Below, one piece after another: positions 34,331 through 45,644 of a stretch of DNA of 64,000 nt. The stretch is taken from positions 12,784,689 through 12,848,688 of the forward strand of contig JAJEKV010000041.1 in NCBI GenBank assembly GCA_021234155.1. Reading direction: 5' to 3'. The notes under the pieces were generated by a model. The model saw only the letters and a list, made by a program, of their open reading frames with translations, searched no databases and was not told the origin of the DNA. Source of the DNA: Isoetes taiwanensis. Its lineage: Eukaryota > Streptophyta > Lycopodiopsida > Isoetales > Isoetaceae. A program made the translations under genes and the position numbers. The stretch's first letter is position 1. The number at the start of each line of letters is the position of its first letter.

Positions 34331-35440
34331 TTTGTGTTGGTACGATCCCCGATTCCATATGAACTTGAATTTGTCCTTGTGTTTCATCAGTAACCCCCTT
34401 AACTATGATTCTCAGAGTTTTGAGCCCCTGCGAGTTTGGACAAAGTGCTATCGAAAATTACATTTTGCACGAATCGAACTTCGGCCCGGCTGGTCTAGTT
34501 ACTACCCGCTCATTTCGTAAAGTGTGATCAACTTAACACCAACCAACTGGTGGGTAATGGCGACTCTTAATCATAGCTTCTACGCAGAACTCCATTGTAA
34601 AAACAAGCGAGGATTGGCTTAACGCGTAGTGTTCATGGGCCCGAGTTGGTCTTGGTACAAAAACTTGCTTCAGCATTTCCCAGTGCTGATCTTTGGAAAC
34701 TTCTGCCCGGCATCTCTTAGATCGGGGCTGGAAATACGCTGGGGAAATATGCTTGGAGATACGCTTGGAATTCTGCTCTTGCTTTTTCTGGAGACTTCCC
34801 ATTCCGCAACCGTTTACGGTCGGTAACTATATGGGTCAAATTAAAGAGGCGGGGCACAAAAGGTTGGAGTTACCTTGACTTACATTCACCTAACGATTTG
34901 TTGAATCATGTCGATGCATCTGGCGATTTGGCGGTGGTGTGAGCATGACTTAATGCATCTGTCCCGGTGATTATTCCGATTGAGCACCCTCTTTGGAGCT
35001 TGACTTGATGCACCCCTCTTGATTTGTTGACATCTACTTATTTGTCAGAGTTCACGTAACCTTGATGCATCTTGATTTGGGGGTTTCTGTTTCTATTGTC
35101 CCTGTCAAAATGCTTTTCGAAGGGGTGTGAGTGTCTTGTCCCCTACCGACCACATTGTACCTCTATATCTACAAAGTAGGGATGAAGAAGTAAGCTACAT
35201 ATCCCAAATTGCATCAAACAAGACTTGGTTACCTTTGAGGGTAGAAAATAATTCCCTTTTGGTGTGCTATATGGACTCACAAAGTCATTGCCCACCCGGT
35301 ATGAGCGATTAGACTGAATTAGTAAAAGCGGCACCATGCTGCGCAAACACGGAATTAAATCACAATTGATTGTAACTATGCTTTGGTTTTTTAACTAAGC
35401 TCAGGACTTTTTTACTCTCTTTACGATGTTCTTTTTTATA
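34331..35440. other. Unassigned region
   Basis: No family recognised. Short open stretches of 60-89 codons on both strands around 34533-34880 and 35127-35346 are near the length expected by chance. Repeated TTGATGCATCTTGATTTG-type words occur near 34900-35090. Confidence 0.3.
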
Positions 35441-35442
35441 TA

Positions 35443-35496
35443 TATCTAAAGTGCCCCTAAAATGGTGGCGATCTCATCCCGGGGGCACTTTAGATA
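35443..35496. repeat. Hairpin: 15-base perfect inverted repeat
   Basis: Arms TATCTAAAGTGCCCC (35443-35457) and its exact complement (35482-35496) enclose a 24-base loop. A decayed copy of the same hairpin follows at about 35613-35674 (ATCTAATT...AATTAGAC), and the flanking text (GGACAAGC.AAGACTAAGCGG) is also repeated. Confidence 0.9.
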
Positions 35497-35610
35497 CAAT
35501 AAACAGGACAAGCAAAGACTAAGCGGCCGGGATGGAAGAGACCTAAAGCGGGGATGAAAGATTGCTATCTTGTTTTTGTGGGGCTTACTCCCTTTTTAAA
35601 GTTTCTGCTT

Positions 35611-35730
35611 CATGTATCTAATTAGCCACCTAAAAATGAGTGAAGCTGACCTCATCCTAGGGGCAAATTAGACACATCAAAGCAGGGACAAGCGAAAAAA
35701 CTAAGCGAGGTGAAAGATTAGGAGATCCAC
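35611..35730. repeat. Second, decayed copy of the hairpin unit
   Basis: Resembles 35440-35560 in order: TATCTAA...GCC.CCTAAAA, CTCATCC..GGGGCA, TTAGA.AC, then GGGACAAGC and ACTAAGCG. The arms still pair partly. Confidence 0.65.
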
Positions 35731-35879
35731 TAATCCCTGGTGGTATCGTCCCTTACAGGCCCTTAGCATGTAAACTAAGCTACCTATAAGTGCTCACACA
35801 GTAAATTGCCTCGGTAGCTTAAAGTTGCTGATCCTCCCTACTCACACCTAAGGCTTGTACCCATCTTTGTAGAAAATTC

Positions 35880-36480
35880 ATGGCGGCAATTCTCAATGCA
35901 GCGGTGATTACAAATCACGAAAGTGAGCGTAAATTTGTCAATGAAAATACAATTATACTAAGCGCCCAGAATTTTGTTATGAAGTACCTCAAGAGGTGGC
36001 GGACATGGAAGATGGTATTGGTGACAAATTCGGAAATCAAAGTTGGTAGTGGTTTCCCCATCCACCGGAGGATCTTGCCACAAATGGGCGGCCACTACCA
36101 TAATCTTGAGCCTTATCAAGGTGCGGAAGTAGTGGATCAAGACAAATAAAGGAAGAGCGGTCCTTGCAAGGCGTAAACCTCTAACCTTGGTTCCAAGCAC
36201 TTTCAATCTTTACAGTGTTCGCTTCACGGCTGACAACAGATTAAGCTCCTCGATTTTGTCTGCTCAAGTTTACGGTAATAGTTCCTTCATTCGAATTCTC
36301 AGATCTTGGCATATAGCCCGAATGTTCTGCCACGACTTGGTTTTATCCTTAATCATTCCTTCCCATTTTTAAATCTTTATTCATCTTCTCGATTGCGGAA
36401 CTCAAGTTGTTAAACCTTCATTTGCTTAGCACCGCAGGCTTTGATCACAAGTTTGCAACCTTGCCTTACACCGAATCACT
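35880..36480 (-). other. Coiled-coil-like coding remnant, minus strand
   Basis: The minus strand reads NLSSAIEKMNKDLKMGRND, SWQNIRAICQDLRIRMKEL and KIEELNLLSAVKRT in nearby frames, with heptad-like spacing. The first block resembles RIRNAIEKISKDMEVNSN at about 58110-58140 minus. The plus strand has an 89-codon open stretch at 35880-36149 with no recognised domain. Probably fragments of one dispersed gene family. Confidence 0.3.
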
Positions 36481-36544
36481 TAAGATCTTGTAGAGTTGAT
36501 CCATTCTCGGTGTCTGTTGAATTCAATCGAAAGTAATCCAAGGT

Positions 36545-36915
36545 TAGTACCATGACTGCTTGGCAGCACCACTTTACACACCACAAATTCCATCATGACA
36601 AACTTTGCACCACAAATGGCGTCATATTCACCACATGTGGTGTGGCATGTGGGACCAAATCGTGCCACATGCCACACCACATATGGCACCACAATGCACC
36701 CAAGGCACCACATATGGCAATCCATTACTTGGCACCACAATGGCGTCAAAGACACCACATGTGGTGCAAAATGTGAATCCATAGTGGTGCCACATTAGAC
36801 ACCACATGTGGCACCACAATGCCGTATAAGGCACCACATCCTAGGGCATCCACCACCCCATATGTGGCGGAGAAGCGTGGTGCAATATTTAGCGCAAAGA
36901 AGGTTCACATATGGT
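36545..36915. repeat. CACCACATGTGGTG repeat field
   Basis: CACCACA, ACATGTGG and GGCACCACA words occur more than fifteen times in both orientations. CACCACATGTGGTG is itself palindromic, so the field can fold into many small hairpins. Related words occur at 27.8, 29.9, 32.7 and 45.5 kb. Confidence 0.8.
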
Positions 36916-37915
36916 AGACAATCCACCATTCACAAGTATCACCATATCTAACATCACATATGACACTAAGTATAGAAACATATGGAAGCCAATTCACTAT
37001 TGAGATAAAGGTACCACGTTTGGTACTATATGTGACACTACATATGCTACAAACTACATTATTAACATATAATTGGCACTTGTGTATGATCCGCCCAGAA
37101 CACATTTGGAGCTACATACACTACCGTGAACTGAAAATTATCCCACCACAACTTGAAACTAGCGAAAGACAAATTTCCTACACATAACTTACAACACACC
37201 CAAATGAAGAAAGTAAGTGGTGTTCGATTGTTCAAGCTTGCTAGACCTTCTTTGGAAAATACTTGATCCCAATATTAAATTGCATCATATGGTGGTTCCG
37301 AAGAAGAGGGTTGAAAAGTACCTATTTTTTCTTGATTTTCCCGAGATTCTTCTTCTTCGACTTGGAGGCTTGAATTGTGGCCTAGTCATTTCAAGAGAGG
37401 AAGCATCATCGTGGCATGTTGCTTTCTGCTTCCTCACTATTTGAAATGCTTGCATGCTTCCTCTTCACGTTTGGAAGGACGGCGGAGGCTTGGGACCCTT
37501 TTCTCTTAACTGTTTGCGTTTTAAACTCAACCCGTTTATTTCTTTTCCTTTTTGTGTGAAGGTAAACGCATAATAGACCATAGTCTATGAGGCCATGCCT
37601 CCCTCGTGCACACTTCACACTGTTGATTTTTTTTGTAAAGGCACATATATTCATTATACCTCTCCTTGCTTTCCGATTCTTCAACCCGATGATGAAACAA
37701 AACAATATTCTAAACAACGAAGAATCATGGGCATCCCCAGAATCTAGAATGCAACCCACCGTAGAGTGGATTTTCCTAATACTTTCGGTCCCCAAATGGT
37801 TTCGATTTCTTCTTGTGTGTGGTAATGCTTTTCTTGCCCGTACATTTCCTTGTAGGTGTATCCTGTAGCATTCAAGTCCCAGATGATCGAGCCATTTACG
37901 TGATCGATCTTCTTG
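36916..37915 (-). other. Unassigned; possible minus-strand gene fragment
   Basis: On the minus strand 37795-37406 stays open for 129 codons and ends with a basic block (FKTQTVKRKGSQASA, NVKRKHASISNSEEAES) resembling a nuclear-protein tail. No domain recognised; the start and exon limits are unclear. Confidence 0.3.
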
Positions 37916-37920
37916 CGAGA

Positions 37921-38106
37921 AATCGAAATGGTCTTCTTAGGATTAAGGAGAGCGTGATCGAGTTTTGAGGAAAATGAAAATTGTAATCGAAATGGTCTTG
38001 CCGGATTAAGGGAGCATGATCTGAGTTTTTGAGGAAAATGAAAATTGAATCGAAATGGTCTTGCCGGATTAAGGAGCGTGATCAGAGTTTTTGAGGGAAA
38101 ATGATT
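37921..38106 (+). repeat. Tandem repeat, three units of 63-64 bases
   Basis: The unit begins AATCGAAATGGTCTT, continues GGATTAAGG.AGCGTGATC.GAG, and ends TTTTGAGGAAAATG. Units start at 37921, 37985 and 38048; the third is cut short at 38106. Confidence 0.9.
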
Positions 38107-38315
38107 CTGAATAAGACCGAATAAGACCGAAAGGACAAAATTTTGAATAAGTAATCATGTGTATATTTGAAAAATAACGCCTCTCCCACTACAAATTCGG
38201 TAGTTCCCACCACACTTAGCACCCAAAAATGTGATGCTAAAATGCACGCTTTTGTTCCACTACAACATGCTTTCACCCTATCCTTTTTCGAGGATGAGCT
38301 CCGGACCAAAGAAAT

Positions 38316-38487
38316 TGTTGGAGAAAGGATGATCAAGCATCCTGGATCAATGACGTGGATCTGCCAGCAGGGCAATCCACATGAATCGACATGTACCTTT
38401 TCAGTTTTGTTCTTATATATATGTGAGCCACGACTGGGGCTTTTCCAGCCAGATCAATCCATTTCCTCCACTTTCTGTAATTTATCA
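38316..38487 (+). repeat. TRIM 5' LTR
   Basis: 172 bases, TGTTGGAGAAAGG...TTTATCA. A TATATATATGTG stretch near the middle could be its promoter box. Confidence 0.92.
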
Positions 38488-38500
38488 TGGTATCAGAGCC
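38488..38500 (+). promoter_or_regulatory. TRIM primer binding site
   Basis: TGGTATCAGAGCC, the standard plant initiator-Met tRNA complement, directly adjoins the LTR. Confidence 0.93.
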
Positions 38501-38972
38501 AAAGCGATGGGTGTAGGAGGATCTAGAGGAATTCATGGTTGCTGAGAGCAGCCCAAAAAGAACTTGGGACCTGCTATGGAGGAGCCATGAAGATGAAGAT
38601 AGAGGGCATGAAGGGTAATAGCTCATTATTTTCTTCATTTCAAATCCATATGTAGCACACCAGTATGCCTGCATGCATTCTGGAATAAGATGGGTTGAGA
38701 TTTATTTCATCTCTGTAAAAGAAGATGGGAAAGATATGCTCAGAGAAGCAAATTCGGAATTTAAATGCTACTGTTATGCATTTCCTATCATTACTGTTCA
38801 CCCTCCTGGAAATCATGGTTCTTATGAATCGGAAGAAGCTCCGAAGATTGGGCTTGTTGCTTTCGGGAAAATAAGCCCGGAGCAAACACAATGCGATTCG
38901 TAAGGAGTTGCGCATTAAGGGGAGCAGATTGAAGACTCCTTAGATGCTTGATCCTATGCCGATCAAGGGGAG

Positions 38973-39134
38973 TGTTGAAAGAAAGGATGATCAAGCATCC
39001 CGATCAATGACGGGATCCGCCAGGCAATCCACATGAATCGACACATACCTATTCAGTTTTGTTCTTATATATATGTGAGCCACGGCTGAGGCTTTTCCAG
39101 CCAATTCGTTTCCTCTACTTTCTGTAATTTATTA
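38973..39134 (+). repeat. TRIM 3' LTR
   Basis: Starts TGTTGAAAGAAAGG after AAGGGGAG. It has about ten fewer bases than LTR 1, mostly missing in CTGGATC- and TGCCAGCAGG-like places. Confidence 0.9.
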
Positions 39135-39754
39135 GAAATCAGAGGATGAGCTTCCATATGTTATTTTTGTTTCAAAGTTCATTACCAGCAGATGCCCCGC
39201 CAAGCTGCCATCTCCTAATCCTTTCTTTCCACCTTTTTTTCATTATGCAAGGAAGTCTGCAAAGGGGGTCATTTACATTTTCACGCCACAACAAAGATTG
39301 TAACTTGGTATAGTAGGTGTAGGTATGCCCTCAATCGCCAAGATTAAAAAACGCCAACTCACTTCTCCAAATATATAAGAGCTGGAAAAGAGCAACGTTC
39401 ACTGTGGCCGCAAATCTTGTAATAGTAAGTCCAAAGAAGGAGGCACAAAACAAACATGAGGAGGTGGTTTATTTAAGGTATGTGAGAAAGAATTGCAAGA
39501 AGCAAAGAGCAGTTGGGAAGGTAGAAGCTAAAATAGTCGGAGCGGCCCCAAAATTGAAGTAGGAGGCTACATCCACCATGTTCAAGGATGGGAAGCTAAG
39601 CTTACTCCTGTAGACATGTTTAATGAGCAAAGAGAACTCAATGACATCAAGATCAAGAATCAAGTCAAAGTTGATGAAAGAGAATGAATTTGTACCGATA
39701 GGATAAAAGACGCAACAATGAAATGCAATTGAGATTGAACATCCATGAAGTATA

Positions 39755-39893
39755 TAGATAGATGGATGGATGGATGGATGGATGGATGGATTGATAGATG
39801 GATGGATGGATGGATGGATGGATAGATGGATGGATGGATGGATGGATGGATAGATGGATGGATAGATGGATGGATGGATGGATGGATAGATAG
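39755..39893 (+). repeat. (GATG)n microsatellite with GATA interruptions
   Basis: About 139 bases of GATGGATG repeats with periodic GATA units. The equivalent site in copy C (63001-63042) is only about 42 bases. The complement reads as a repeated Ile-His-Pro-Ser string and is not coding. Confidence 0.95.
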
Positions 39894-40869
39894 CAATGTG
39901 ATGTAAATGATGCAGCAGATAAAGATGACTACTTTCAAGATAGTCAGTATCTAGACTCAGGTGCACAACTTGCAACAATGAAGACATCCATGTCATTCTT
40001 TGGACGACAGGACAGAGTCACCAGGTGGTTTAGGTGATGTAACAGTGATGGTAAAGACGAAACAAGGTGGTTTAGGTGCAATAACGAAACAAGGTGTATA
40101 GATCTGTATATTAAAGAAGCTGCCCAGTTTTGGGATGTTAGATTGCTAGCAGCGATCTTTATGATTCTTTAAAATCAATGTGAAGACCTTTCCTTCTATA
40201 GTTCTCTTCTTTTCGTTATAATCTTGTTGGCAATGAAATTGTCGAAGTGGCTTAACTAGTTGTGATCAGGCATTTGTTTGTTATTAATGTAATTGAAGTT
40301 CAATACGTCCATATGTCTTGTTCTTTTAGACTATATACAGGGATTGGAAAAGAACATCGAGACATGTGGGCAATTAACACGTCTTCATTGGTCGAGTTAG
40401 CTTCGGAAAGAATGATTGCTGAAAGGAGCATCGCATTGGATATGAGCAAGCTTTTTTTTTTTTTTTTTTGGCTCCGGATCAACGCGCTCTTTGGACATTT
40501 AGTAAAGTTCTCCTCAACAAAGTATTACTCCTTTGGTATTTGTTGGCAGGAGTTGCATTGAAAATATATTCTGGGCATAAATTTGCACCTGCAATCTTAG
40601 TGACAAAGGAACAGAAAGTTCATGAAAGAAATGCAAAACATTTGGTAATAAGTAAACATTTATCCGAATTTCCTATTAGAGGACACAAAAAGAAACGTAG
40701 AAGAGGTTAGAATTGGTGTATTGACAATGCCAATAAATCTAATAGATTTATAGAAATCGTCTAGTCTAAAGCATTCTAGAGACCATATTTGTGTTCTTAT
40801 AAGGTTGAAGGTTTCAGATCATTCTAATCTAAAGCATTCTAGAGACCAAGAAAGGTTATCAGATCAGGT

Positions 40870-42306
40870 AGATTTGAGAACTTTTCCATGGGTCTTAACA
40901 AACACATTTAGAAGATGGTCCAAGGAAGATCTATTAGCTCTACACAAGGCAGCCTTCTTGAGTGCTAGGGCTCTCTCTGTCATTTGCTTTCCTTCCTCCT
41001 CCACTAACAATTTCCGCATCCCGTGTCAGATCTTCCCCACCTCAACTCTCTCATTTCCCATTCCAACCTTGATCCCTATACCCCATTCATCCACCATGTA
41101 TTTGCAATTTAAATTTTGGTCATACAAAAAGGGCCATCCCAACATTGGAACCCCTGCACCTATACCTTCTAAAAAGCGAGTTCCATCCACGCAGTGTGTT
41201 AAAAAGCCCCTATAGTCCTCACAGGCTTTAACACTGGCTCTTTGAGGAGCCCACTCTACCACCATTCCCCTCTCCCTTAAATTTTCCCTAGTTTTTTGTG
41301 GCAATAACTTGGTTATATTTGGTCCTAATGCCCATATAAACGGCTGCTTGCTCAATTCTAGCTCTCAAGCTAATTTATCAACTTCTCGCTCGATAGGCTT
41401 TTACGCCTCTAAATGCCACATAAAGAATGCAGAATAATTAGCTTTGTCTTCTAACCCGGTCTAAAGCATTCCCTTGCTTCTTCTTCATACATTGATGGTG
41501 TATCTTGAGTTGCTAATAGAGGACCAATTGGAAACAGGTTATTCATGCATGAAGGAAGGAAATCAGCACATCCTTTTCCATTCTTCAAAAGTATTCACAA
41601 AAAAACGGTCGATTTAAAGGCTTCCAAGGTAATTGTGTAAATTTCCTCAAAGTAAGATGGGAAGGGAGGTGGACCATGGAAAGTGTAAGGAATGTCCTCT
41701 AGGAGAAGTGGAAGAATGCCTTTTGTATGTCTTGGGATTTCATTCATGCTCATATCATCTACAATCGGGAACAAAAACAACAATAAAGTTAAACTTGATG
41801 ACTGGAAAAAGAAAAACAAGGAAGAAATCTGATACCAGTAGTTATAGGCAGATGGACATGCTTAGAGATTTGGGGAAGGCGCCAATTAAAGAAGCGGACT
41901 TGGCTTTCGCGAGCTGGCGAACTTGGCATTTGGAAGCTTGAATTTATAGGCCATAGTATGCATCGGACCACAAGCAAATCGGAGACAACATACGAAGCGG
42001 GGGCATCACCTTTCATTATAGACTCTAGCATCTCTTCAAATGGAGCAACGATCGCATCATGGTCTCTGATTCAGAACACGCCATCGACACCTTTGCAACA
42101 CCGCCACAGCCTCTACGCCATCATGTGACAGAGGATCTGTTACGCCATAAACTGGATCCACGGCTCGCCCCCCATCTTTTTAGCTCTTTGGGTAAAAACA
42201 AAAGTGACAAGGCATTTTGAGATCCTAGAATCCTCCCTAATTGAAGCAAAGAATTGATATGGCTATGGAGTGGGAAGGGGAACAGAAGTACATGAGGGGG
42301 TTCCAT
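40870..42306 (-). pseudogene. UDP-glycosyltransferase pseudogene B
   Basis: Best preserved of the three UGT copies. The start codon at 42306 opens MEPPHVLLFPFPLHSHINSL, a typical UGT N-terminus with the acceptor-site His region, followed by LLQLGRIL. Middle blocks include MRAPFEEMLESIMKGDAP-like text and GILPLLLEDIPYTFHG. An open 109-codon stretch (41355-41026) has FIWALGPNITKLLPQ, VVEWAPQ, then GFLTHC and GAGVPMLGWPFLYDQN. In the PSPG box the usual HCGWNS is replaced by HCVDGT, so key sugar-binding residues are gone. Frames shift between blocks. Confidence 0.8.
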
Positions 42307-43526
42307 AGCTCCCCGGTATACTTGACTAATTTGGCAATTCAACAATTGTCAAAAGTGTGCAAGATACCATACATGAGATATCACCTGTCCTATACTATGC
42401 CATGTATATGGTGCTAATCCAAATCCATGGTGCGCCTGGATTCATTTTGTCCCCGTGCATAAATCTCTATGTCCATTTCTCCAAAAGGATTTAGTAGTTT
42501 CTAGTTTGAGTTCGTAGCAACGCTAAAAAGGACCTATGAGATTGATTATGGGCGACTTCCCCGAGAAAAGCCATGTGAACCGGGTGTGAACCGAGGGGCA
42601 GAAGATAGCCTGTTCTAGGGTATGGTTGCCATGTTTCGCGCACTTAAGAGGCAAATCCTTATAACTCCAGGTACATTTGCGCGCGCAGACGTCCGCCAGG
42701 TGTTTTGGCTACCTAATGAACTTATCTACAACATTGTAGAACAAAATCTGCTCATATTCTCTAAGGTTAATAAGTTATAGCGCCATGAGCCGGGGGTCTA
42801 GGTTCCCCGTCGTTATTTTGATAGCCCCATTCACGTATACCACGAACACCGGCTGCCAAACCTTATGGACTCGCGATGGCGCCCGAAGTGTGCCGGTGAC
42901 CGCGGCACTTAACACCGTGTACGCGTCCTCCGGTCTCCACGATCAAGGACCGTGCATCAGCGAAGGCCCTCACGCCTTCACCGTTTTCGCCATGCAGGGC
43001 CCCTACGTCCTCATGGTTGCGGCTATCGTGTCCTAGGGTACTTGGTCATACCGTCCCCAAATTGGCCCACCTTCGCGAATTTCGCCATGATCCATAAACC
43101 CTTCCTAATTCTTCAATCGATTGCCCTCTAAATCGCTTTCTGGACCGTCTACGCTCCCGCAGCGGGAAGAATTGGCCTTTAAAGCGAAGTTTTTGAAATC
43201 TGGTTTTTCAGCCGCCGCAACCCATCATTTCCTTTGGCCTTTAAATTTGAGTTCATTGTCGCGGATTAGAGAGTAGGAGTATTCTTAATCAGCTCTCTCG
43301 GCTTTGGCAGTAAGCTCCTCGGCTACATTGTCTCATTGATTTAACTTGTAGGTTTTTACGGTATAAACTAAGCGTTTTTCTTGATTAATGTATCGGGCAC
43401 GACCATGAACATGGATCAAACCTGTGGGCCGAGTTTCCACGGAAGTGGCCCGACACGGGACAGCTGTCCTGTCCGGAGGGGGGCGCACGGGAACGGCCTC
43501 GCATGCGCATACTAGAGTAATTATAG

Positions 43527-43748
43527 CAGCTCAACAACGTCAACACTCTGAATTTTTTCACTATTCGCAATTGCCTTGTTACACCGGCAGAGGTTACCCG
43601 TGCTCTAGGATCCTCTTTACATGTTGAGGTGTCTCCCGAAATAGTATCTCAGGTTGAAAGGGGTCGTTGTGATACTGATCTGATCCACTGCCAGATTGTG
43701 GTCACTGAAGAAGACAGCGTTTTATTTCAGAGCCCTGTTGGTCCTTGA
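43527..43748 (+). other. Open coding-like block, family unknown
   Basis: Open for 73 codons without an ATG start: QLNNVNTLNFFTIRNCLVTP, AEVTRALGSSLHVEVSPEIV, then QVERGRCDTDLIHCQIVV and a stop. It has balanced protein-like composition and looks like one exon of a gene. The same region in copy C (about 59300-59520, minus) is shifted and broken. I do not recognise the family. Confidence 0.4.
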
Positions 43749-43770
43749 TTGCTTCCACCCATCTATACAA

Positions 43771-44876
43771 TGGCACTACTGGACGACTTCGCTTCTTCTC
43801 CTACTCTTTTTGGCTGATGTAATTGTAGAACTTCCCTCTCATGCCAATGGTGATCTAGATTGTGGCCTGCGGGTCAATATTTTTTGGTGATGGGCCCAAG
43901 TGCCATCTTTTGTATCAGCCCTCGGGCTTATTTTGAAATGAAAAATGAGTTCTTTGACTTTTAGTATTAAAATCCTAACAACGACAAATAATGAACTTCA
44001 GTTTTGGTCTTAGCACAGTTGTTAATCACATATAATATCTGTGTGTGTGTGCTTAGCATGATCTGATTGAAACAGAACTTAAGAGATTGGGCTGATGCTC
44101 CCTTTTATGGTAAAGACCACAGTTTGCTGTATTATATCCCTGAGATTTGATTTTAATGTTAAACAAATTTATCAAACGTAAATATACATTGCAATGAATA
44201 TAGGGTTCATTTCATAGTTAATATTGTGTTGCTGCTACATGTGTAGCTACCTTAGTTGTCTATGGTCTGGCCATCGCCTGTCTTGGATACACGCCATGTG
44301 CAAATGTTAGTATTGTATCACAAATGCGGAATCCTTTAAGCCCTTGTCGTATTCATTCTAAACGCACCCGGTTAGTGAAAGTGTTGCCCTCCTCGAATCT
44401 TGGTGTTGGAACCCGACCCTTCGTACATATTTGCCCTCCAAGTTTTGCAAACTCACATCCATTCCTCCGGGTGGGAGATTATGTCCTTGTCCACACCTAT
44501 TTCCACCATTTCTAATGATCCTAGCCCCGCCTATGGCCGTATCCCCGTCATCTTTGAGGTCCGGAATGTGTTTGCCGCATAATTGACCCAACCTTGTGTG
44601 TCCAATATCATGGAATTCCCGTGGCTAATATCGGCGCAGGTTGTGACTCACCCTCACTTTATTGACCAAGTCCCGTGTCTTCAATGGTGAGCTGATTGTA
44701 CCGATGGAGTTTGGGGACAGGTCTCAACGCCAGAGGCGTGAAGCCTTCTATGCTAAGATCCCGCACCAAAGAATGTCTCCCAGCATAAGTGGGTGTCTTC
44801 CAAGCCGCACATGACATGCACTTCCTCTTCCTTTGTCATGGGCAATTGCATGATCACTCATAACCGGGTGTGGTGG
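43771..44876. other. Intergenic, no gene assigned
   Basis: AT-rich to 44300, with a short GT run at 44041. From 44320 to 44870 the DNA becomes GC-richer with open stretches of 60-77 codons on both strands but no domain. It sits between copy B and ASB fragment 3. Confidence 0.35.
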
Positions 44877-45270
44877 TATATGTTCCTTATCTTAGATATA
44901 TCATAACTTTTTCACTCCAAACTGAGCTTTATTGGCATTACCTTGGGGATCTTGGTTGCTTCAGCTTCAAACTTTACAGAAATTGATGATCTTCTTGTTG
45001 AAGAACTTGAGCGAGAAGATTCTTAATTATGCATTTAAAGGGTAGCATTGATACATCCTTCTTTTTGATTATGTTTTTCCGATCGGAATGAGGCCAAAGG
45101 GTATTGTTATATCACCAGGCCCAGGTATAATCAACAAGCTTGGCTCTTAATATTCAGATTGGAACACTTATGATTTATGGAACTTTGGGGTGGCAGGTAC
45201 ACCACAAGATTCAGGAATATCTTTGCTGAACATCATTCTTAAGTTAGGTCCAATTATTCCACTGTTCGGT
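44877..45270 (+). pseudogene. ASB fragment 3 (intron 1 to exon 4)
   Basis: A direct copy of about 769-1158 of the intact gene: intron 1, exon 2, intron 2, exon 3 ([13 protein letters not shown] intact), intron 3 and most of exon 4. Exon 2 has a three-base insertion (CTTCAGC). Exon 4 has a small indel and is cut at TTCGGT, just before the catalytic Cys codon, by the start of an LTR-like sequence. Confidence 0.9.
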
Positions 45271-45644
45271 TGTTAGAGCCTGGACTCTAACCTTGCAAGA
45301 AGGATGAAAAACCCAACAATCCAAGCTCAATCTATCAAATCAAGACAATGCACAACACAAAGAATCACCATCTCCATAGCTCAATCAAGCAAAATACTCT
45401 CTCTCAATACACCGTCTCTATGTTCTTCTCTCTCTCTCAGATAATACAATGATAATCATCCCACAATGCATACGTGCAAATATCCTGCACGCGTGCATGC
45501 GCGTATATCACTCTATATACGGTATATGATGAGTGTGGTGAGTGGTGACAAGTGTGGTGAGTGGTGACGAGTGTAGTGAGTGTGGTGAGTGGTGCGTGGT
45601 GACGAATGTGGTGATGAGTGTGGTGAGTGGTGATCACCCCAACA
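45271..45644 (+). repeat. LTR-like sequence interrupting ASB fragment 3
   Basis: 374 bases starting TGTTAG and ending CCAACA, so it has the TGTT...AACA inverted ends of an LTR. A TATATACGG-type box is near 45513. TGGCGACCACAGTGGG follows at 45646, a plausible tRNA primer site. Its 3' third is a GTGGTGA minisatellite (about 45530-45632). No second LTR was found in the window. Confidence 0.5.
45530..45632 (+). repeat. GTGGTGA/GAGTGTGGTGAGTGGTGAC tandem array
   Basis: Irregular repeats of GTGTGGTGAGTGGTGAC-like units, about five or six, inside the LTR-like sequence. Confidence 0.8.

Larger units (their letters stand above)
38311..39139 (+). mobile_element. TRIM: complete miniature LTR retrotransposon with target-site duplication
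   Basis: Two LTRs, 38316-38487 (172 bases) and 38973-39134 (162 bases), flank a 485-base interior with no coding capacity. The LTRs start TGTTG; the first ends TTTATCA, the second TTTATTA. A perfect primer site TGGTATCAGAGCC (38488-38500) follows LTR 1 and a polypurine tract AAGGGGAG (38965-38972) precedes LTR 2. The 5-base direct repeat GAAAT flanks the element (38311-38315, 39135-39139). This is the definition of a terminal-repeat retrotransposon in miniature, moved by the proteins of an autonomous element. The 3' half is also in copy C. Confidence 0.92.
38801..43770 (+). repeat. Segmental duplication, copy B
   Basis: Inverted relative to copy C (59285-64000) and direct relative to copy A over 39961-43130. 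The left limit given is where copy C leaves the window, so the true duplication may be longer. The right limit is near CTTGATTGCTTCCACCCAT (43745-43765), matched by GATGGGTGGAAGCAATCAAGG at about 59294. It contains the TRIM 3' half, a tetranucleotide microsatellite, glycosyltransferase pseudogene B and its upstream region. Confidence 0.88.

Noticed and set aside
34440-34510. Possible tRNA (TCGAACTTCGGCCCGGCTGGTCTAGT...)
   Set aside because: No cloverleaf could be folded around it by eye.
39469-39996. Frame of 175 codons with Ile-His-Pro-Ser repeats
   Set aside because: Produced by the GATG microsatellite; the repeat is open in several frames and shortened in copy C.
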